In this document: piece by piece, positions 61,205 to 64,000 of the stretch
Numbering within the stretch: the first letter of the stretch is position 1
How the letters are laid out: every line of letters begins with the position of its first letter
Assembly: GCF_013155335.1 (NCBI RefSeq)
Contig: NZ_JABJQZ010000005.1
Coordinates: 62,001 to 126,000 of the forward strand
Length of the DNA stretch: 64,000 nucleotides
Direction of reading: 5' to 3'
Source: Nocardioides sp. zg-1230
Lineage (GTDB): Bacteria; Actinomycetota; Actinomycetes; Propionibacteriales; Nocardioidaceae
Translations under genes and position numbers: made by a program
Notes under the pieces: model-generated
Database searches by the model: none
Told to the model about the DNA's origin: nothing
The model's input: the letters and a program-made list of their open reading frames with translations, nothing else

Positions 61205-61891
61205 TCATCCGGCTCTGCCGTCGACCGACCGGATCTCGCGGACCTGGCGGACCGGGGGCGCCTCGAGACGGCGTACGCCCGGCCACGCCAGGTCGGCACG
61301 CTCGGGCGGCCGCGCGCCGCGGTGTACGGCGACGCGGGCGCGCCGCTCCTGCAGCTCGCCGGCGCCGGAGCCCGGACCGCTCCAGCGCGATTCCTCGACA
61401 CCGATCCGGGCGGTGGCCCGCGGCCAGTGCCCGTGGACGACGAGCACCGCGGATCGGGTGCGCAGCCGCGAGTCGAGGATCCCCGCCGTGCGCTCGTCGA
61501 CGGAAGCAGGCGGTCGCAACACCACCACCCGCAGCACGTCGACGAGCGCGGCCGTCACCTCCAGCCAGTGCTCACCGGGGTCGGGCACCAGCACCGTGCG
61601 GGACAGCTCGATGCCGAGCTCGGCCGCGGCCTCGGCCCCGAAGTCGGCACAGCCAGCGAAGCCGACCCACTCCCCGGCCTGCGAGGCCCCCGCCGCGAGC
61701 GCCAGCGCGAGCGACGCCGAGTCGACGGCGTAGGTCGAGCCCGCGTGGAGGGGGACCAGGTCGGCCAGCCCGGGCAGCGTGGCTACCGGCTCGCCGGCCG
61801 GCCTGCGCTCCATCGCCGCTACCCGCTCGCGCAGCTGCTCGACCACGGACCGACCCGGGTCGAGCGCGGCGATCGAGCGGGCGGACGACAT
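61205..61891 (-). CDS. imuA': ImuA'-like mutasome protein
   Basis: The 228-residue protein is a RecA-fold-like ImuA' protein, identified mainly by its place before imuB-dnaE2 and by length. Segments include RSVVEQLRERVAAMERRPAG, TYAVDSASLALALAAGASQA, GEWVGFAGCADFGAEAAAEL and DVLRVVVLRPPASVDERTAG. It has no evident Walker A. ATG 61891 lies at the predicted transcription start, giving a leaderless mRNA; GTG 61909 falls inside the LexA box and is less likely. Confidence 0.82.
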   Translation of the reverse strand: MSSARSIAALDPGRSVVEQLRERVAAMERRPAGEPVATLPGLADLVPLHAGSTYAVDSASLALALAAGASQAGEWVGFAGCADFGAEAAAELGIELSRTVLVPDPGEHWLEVTAALVDVLRVVVLRPPASVDERTAGILDSRLRTRSAVLVVHGHWPRATARIGVEESRWSGPGSGAGELQERRARVAVHRGARPPERADLAWPGVRRLEAPPVRQVREIRSVDGRAG

Positions 61892-61897
61892 GGCTCC

Positions 61898-61926
61898 ATG
61901 ATCGAACACGTGTTCGAACGAGTCAA
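61898..61926 (-). promoter_or_regulatory. SOS promoter of imuA'-imuB-dnaE2 with perfect LexA box
   Basis: On the minus strand TTGACT (61921-61926) and GATCAT (61898-61903) are 17 bases apart. Filling the spacer is TCGAACACGTGTTCGA (61902-61917), a perfect match to the actinobacterial LexA box TCGAAC-N4-GTTCGA. The start point falls at the imuA' ATG. LexA bound here would block RNA polymerase directly. Confidence 0.88.
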
Positions 61927-62069
61927 GCGGAACGGTCTTGCCACGACCCCCCGGGGTGGGACATCAGACCACGAGCAGGTCGCCGTGGTCGTGTCGCTGG
62001 ACGGAGCGGCCCGGAACGGGCCGCGTCTGCTTATGCTGACCGCACGCGTTCGACGGAAGGGTTGGGGTC

Positions 62070-63518
62070 GTGTCGAAGATCTCGAGGCTCGTGGGGGGTC
62101 TCTGCCTGGTGCTGGTGGCCACGCTGGTGCTGGTCGCACCAGGACAGGCGGTCTCGGACGCCGGCGCGCCCACAGCCGCCGAGCCGAAGCCGAAGCCGAG
62201 CAAGTGGGAGGCGCCGAGCGGCCCCTTCTTCAATGACCCCCACCTCGCGAAGGGTCACTTCGAGATCGAGCGTCGGGTGATCAAGACGATCCGGAACACC
62301 CCCAAGGGGTCGACCATCCGGATCGCCATCTACTCCCTCGACCGTGTCGGAGTCTCCCGGGCGCTCGTCGCGGCCTACCGGCGCGGCGTCCGGGTGCAGA
62401 TGCTCCTCAACGACCACTGGGAGAACGGTGCGGTGAAGATGCTGCGCGACGAGTTCGGCAAGAACCCGCGGCGCGACAGCTTCGTCTACAAGTGCAAGCA
62501 GAGCTGTCGGGGAGCGGCCAACGAGTTCAACAACCTGCACTCGAAGTTCTACCTCTTCAGCCAGGCCGGGAAGTCCGAGGACGTCATCGCGGTCGGCTCG
62601 GCCAACATGACGCGCAACGCCGCGATCCACCAGTGGAACGACCTCTACTTCACCGACGGCGACCACGAGCTGTTCCGGCAGTTCGTCGGGCTCTTCAACG
62701 ACATGCGCAAGGACTACGACACCCGCCAGGAGCCGATCGCGTTCTGCGGGACCCCCGCCAACGGCGTGGCGTGCGACGACTCGCTCGACAAGCACACCGC
62801 CGTCGCGTTCCCGCGGGTCTCGAGGCCGAAGGACGACCTGGTGGTGCACCTGCTCGACCGTGTCCGCTGCCTGACCCCCGACCCGGTGACCGGCGAGGTG
62901 AAGCGCACCCGCCTGGCCCTGTCGATGCACACCATGCGCGGCAACCGCGGCAACTACCTCGCCGAGGCGATCCGGCAGAAGTGGGTGCAGGGCTGCGACG
63001 TGCGGGTCACCTACGGCCTCATCGGCTACCACACGAAGGGCGCCATCGCCGCCCCCACCAAGCGCGGCCGGATCCCGCTGCGTTCGACGGGCATGGACTA
63101 CGACCTCGACGACAACTTCGACCTCAACAACGACGGGATCGACGACCTGATCCTCGACTACTACAGCCACCAGAAGTACCTCGTGATCGAGGGCACCTTC
63201 AACGGCGTGCCCGACACGTCGATGGTGCTGACGGGATCGGTGAACTGGTCGAGCCTCAGCACCGCCAACGACGAGGTCTGGTTCACCGTGCGGGGTGCGG
63301 TCGTGGCGAAGAAGTACCTCAAGAACTTCGACTACCAGTGGAACAACGCGCGCAACACCCGCAACGCCTACACGACGACGTACGCCAACTTCCGCGTCCG
63401 TCGCACCGTGCGTCAGCCGGACGGCACCGTGCGCACGGTCTGGCGGACCGTGCGCCGTCCCGTGACGACGGTCGAGCCGGACCGCTACCTGCCGGGCCCC
63501 TACTGGGAAGCCGACTGA
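62070..63518 (+). CDS. Secreted phospholipase D-like domain protein
   Basis: The 482-residue protein has a signal peptide (LVGGLCLVLVATLVLVAPGQ then AVSDA) and two HKD-type half-sites: LHSKFYLF with VGSANMTRNA (about 155-185), and SHQKYLVIEG with LTGSVNWSSL (about 370-405). The spacing to the Asp is irregular in both. PLD-fold enzymes cut phosphodiester bonds in lipids or nucleic acids. Two Cys-rich segments (KCKQSCRG, FCGTPANGVACDD) suit an exported protein. GTG 62070 has a GGAAGG site; TATGCT (62032-62037) is a possible -10. Confidence 0.88.
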   Translation: MSKISRLVGGLCLVLVATLVLVAPGQAVSDAGAPTAAEPKPKPSKWEAPSGPFFNDPHLAKGHFEIERRVIKTIRNTPKGSTIRIAIYSLDRVGVSRALVAAYRRGVRVQMLLNDHWENGAVKMLRDEFGKNPRRDSFVYKCKQSCRGAANEFNNLHSKFYLFSQAGKSEDVIAVGSANMTRNAAIHQWNDLYFTDGDHELFRQFVGLFNDMRKDYDTRQEPIAFCGTPANGVACDDSLDKHTAVAFPRVSRPKDDLVVHLLDRVRCLTPDPVTGEVKRTRLALSMHTMRGNRGNYLAEAIRQKWVQGCDVRVTYGLIGYHTKGAIAAPTKRGRIPLRSTGMDYDLDDNFDLNNDGIDDLILDYYSHQKYLVIEGTFNGVPDTSMVLTGSVNWSSLSTANDEVWFTVRGAVVAKKYLKNFDYQWNNARNTRNAYTTTYANFRVRRTVRQPDGTVRTVWRTVRRPVTTVEPDRYLPGPYWEAD

Positions 63519-63570
63519 CGGAAGCCGGCTGACGGAAGCCGGCTGACGGAAGCCGGCTGACGGAAGCCGG
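63506..63570. repeat. 14-bp tandem repeats spanning the PLD stop codon
   Basis: Four units of ggaagccggctgac (63506-63519 with one change, 63520-63533, 63534-63547, 63548-63561) and a partial fifth to about 63570. The first unit contains the stop codon of the PLD-like gene. Each GCCGGC is self-complementary, so the array can form hairpins and may act as terminator for the convergent genes. Confidence 0.88.
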
Positions 63571-63582
63571 TCGCGCGGGGTC

Positions 63583-63873
63583 TCAGGCGGCGGGGAGTGG
63601 ACCCGAACGGGCCCGGCCGACCACGCGCCTGAGGATGCGGCCCACCTGCGCCTGGGTGAGCCCGACGAGCTCGGCGACCTCCTGCTGGGTGCGCTCGTCC
63701 ACCAGTCGCCACTCCAGGACCCGGCGCTCGCGTTCGGGAAGCCCGCTGGCACGGGCGCCGAGCACGAGCCGGGCCTCCACGGACTCGGGTCCGCGGTCGA
63801 CCCAACCCACCAGGTCCGCGATCGTCCGGGTGCGGTCCGGCGCTTCGGACAGCTCCGCGATGCTCGTGGTCAT
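63583..63873 (-). CDS. Stand-alone sigma-70 region 4-like HTH protein
   Basis: The 96-residue protein consists of a short helical N-terminus (RTIADLVGWVDRGPESVEAR) and a sigma region 4 HTH (LPERERRVLEWRLVDERTQQ, EVAELVGLTQAQVGRILRRV) most like that of SigF/SigB-type factors. Regions 2 and 3 are absent, so it cannot be a complete sigma factor. It could be an antisigma-like competitor, a DNA-binding regulator or half of a split sigma. GGAGGGG lies just upstream of ATG 63873, favouring it over a longer frame. A TGTCCA direct repeat lies near 63977-63995 upstream. Confidence 0.82.
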   Translation of the reverse strand: MTTSIAELSEAPDRTRTIADLVGWVDRGPESVEARLVLGARASGLPERERRVLEWRLVDERTQQEVAELVGLTQAQVGRILRRVVGRARSGPLPAA

Positions 63874-64000
63874 GGGATCCCCTCCCGGCGGTGGGTCGTG
63901 TGGCCCGGCTCGTGCGCCGGCCGTGGCACGACTCTGGCGCTTCGCCGCGCTGCCTGACAGCCGAAAAGCGAAAAGCATGGACAAACCTTGGACAGAACGA

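Noticed and set aside
1..64000. tRNA, rRNA, riboswitch, CRISPR or toxin-antitoxin loci
   Set aside because: No cloverleaf with a recognisable T-loop, no rRNA-like stretch, no regularly spaced repeats with unique spacers and no toxin family were seen by eye; a covariance-model search would be needed to exclude small RNAs.

Overview
The window looks like a chromosomal segment of a high-GC actinobacterium, most likely of the Nocardioides/Nocardioidaceae type. This is inferred from the very high GC content, frequent GTG/TTG starts, many 4-nt ATGA/GTGA gene overlaps, several probably leaderless transcripts, and gene families typical of that group (HspR-like MerR regulator, DevS/DevR pair, DUF222-HNH protein, PopR/ClgR-type regulator, ImuA'-ImuB-DnaE2 mutasome, GAF-ANTAR proteins). 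I see no rRNA, tRNA, CRISPR array, insertion sequence or prophage. The window is almost fully coding; no gene-free gap exceeds about 240 bases.

Layout. 1-4.3 kb: secreted or membrane scavenging enzymes on the minus strand (partial ceramidase-family protein, PhoX phosphatase, secreted endonuclease/exonuclease/phosphatase). 4.4-7.6 kb: YczE-like membrane protein, GPP34 protein, divergent hsp20/hspR-like pair, 5'-3' exonuclease. 7.6-13.1 kb: an AcoR/MimR-type activator divergent from amidohydrolase, DUF59, alcohol dehydrogenase, DUF1097 and monooxygenase-fold genes. This resembles the accessory half of a propane-monooxygenase (mim/prm) cluster with the monooxygenase genes absent. 13.1-16.2 kb: tightly coupled acyl-CoA dehydrogenase / PIG-L deacetylase-methyltransferase / glycosyltransferase operon. 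16.4-21.8 kb: DUF222-HNH protein, two lipoproteins, an MDR oxidoreductase, a DUF2256/DUF3253 protein and a sulfotransferase-like protein. 21.9-23.4 kb: a second-type clpP pair with an adjacent PopR-like regulator. 23.5-30.3 kb: selO, prfC, three tandem GAF-ANTAR regulators and a ROK regulator. 30.3-34.3 kb: zwf-edd-eda Entner-Doudoroff operon. 34.4-37.3 kb: GH16 enzyme, a small protein, an MFS transporter. 37.4-44.9 kb: a DosR-like dormancy island (DevS-like kinase, small proteins, P-type ATPase, DUF1918, DevR-like regulator, class I aldolase, phosphoribosyltransferase-hydrolase) in which three effector genes are broken. 45.0-51.5 kb: surface glycan genes. 51.6-56.2 kb: FtsX-type ABC exporter with two ATPases. 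56.2-61.9 kb: SOS mutasome operon behind a perfect LexA box. 62.1-64.0 kb: secreted phospholipase D-like protein and a stand-alone sigma region 4 protein.

How the parts fit together. Stress functions dominate: heat shock (hsp20/hspR-like), proteolysis (clpP pair/popR-like), SOS mutagenesis, and hypoxia or redox sensing (DevS/DevR) with decaying targets. Carbon use is represented by the ROK-flanked Entner-Doudoroff operon and the incomplete alkane-oxidation accessory operon. Envelope functions are represented by the glycan cluster, the ABC exporter and the secreted hydrolases. The most interesting items are the orphan mim-like operon with its tandem palindromic operators, the ClpP paralogue with Trp in place of the nucleophilic Ser, the eroded dormancy island, the acyl-CoA dehydrogenase/PIG-L-methyltransferase/GT operon of unknown product, and the in-frame 18-bp minisatellite before the aminotransferase gene.
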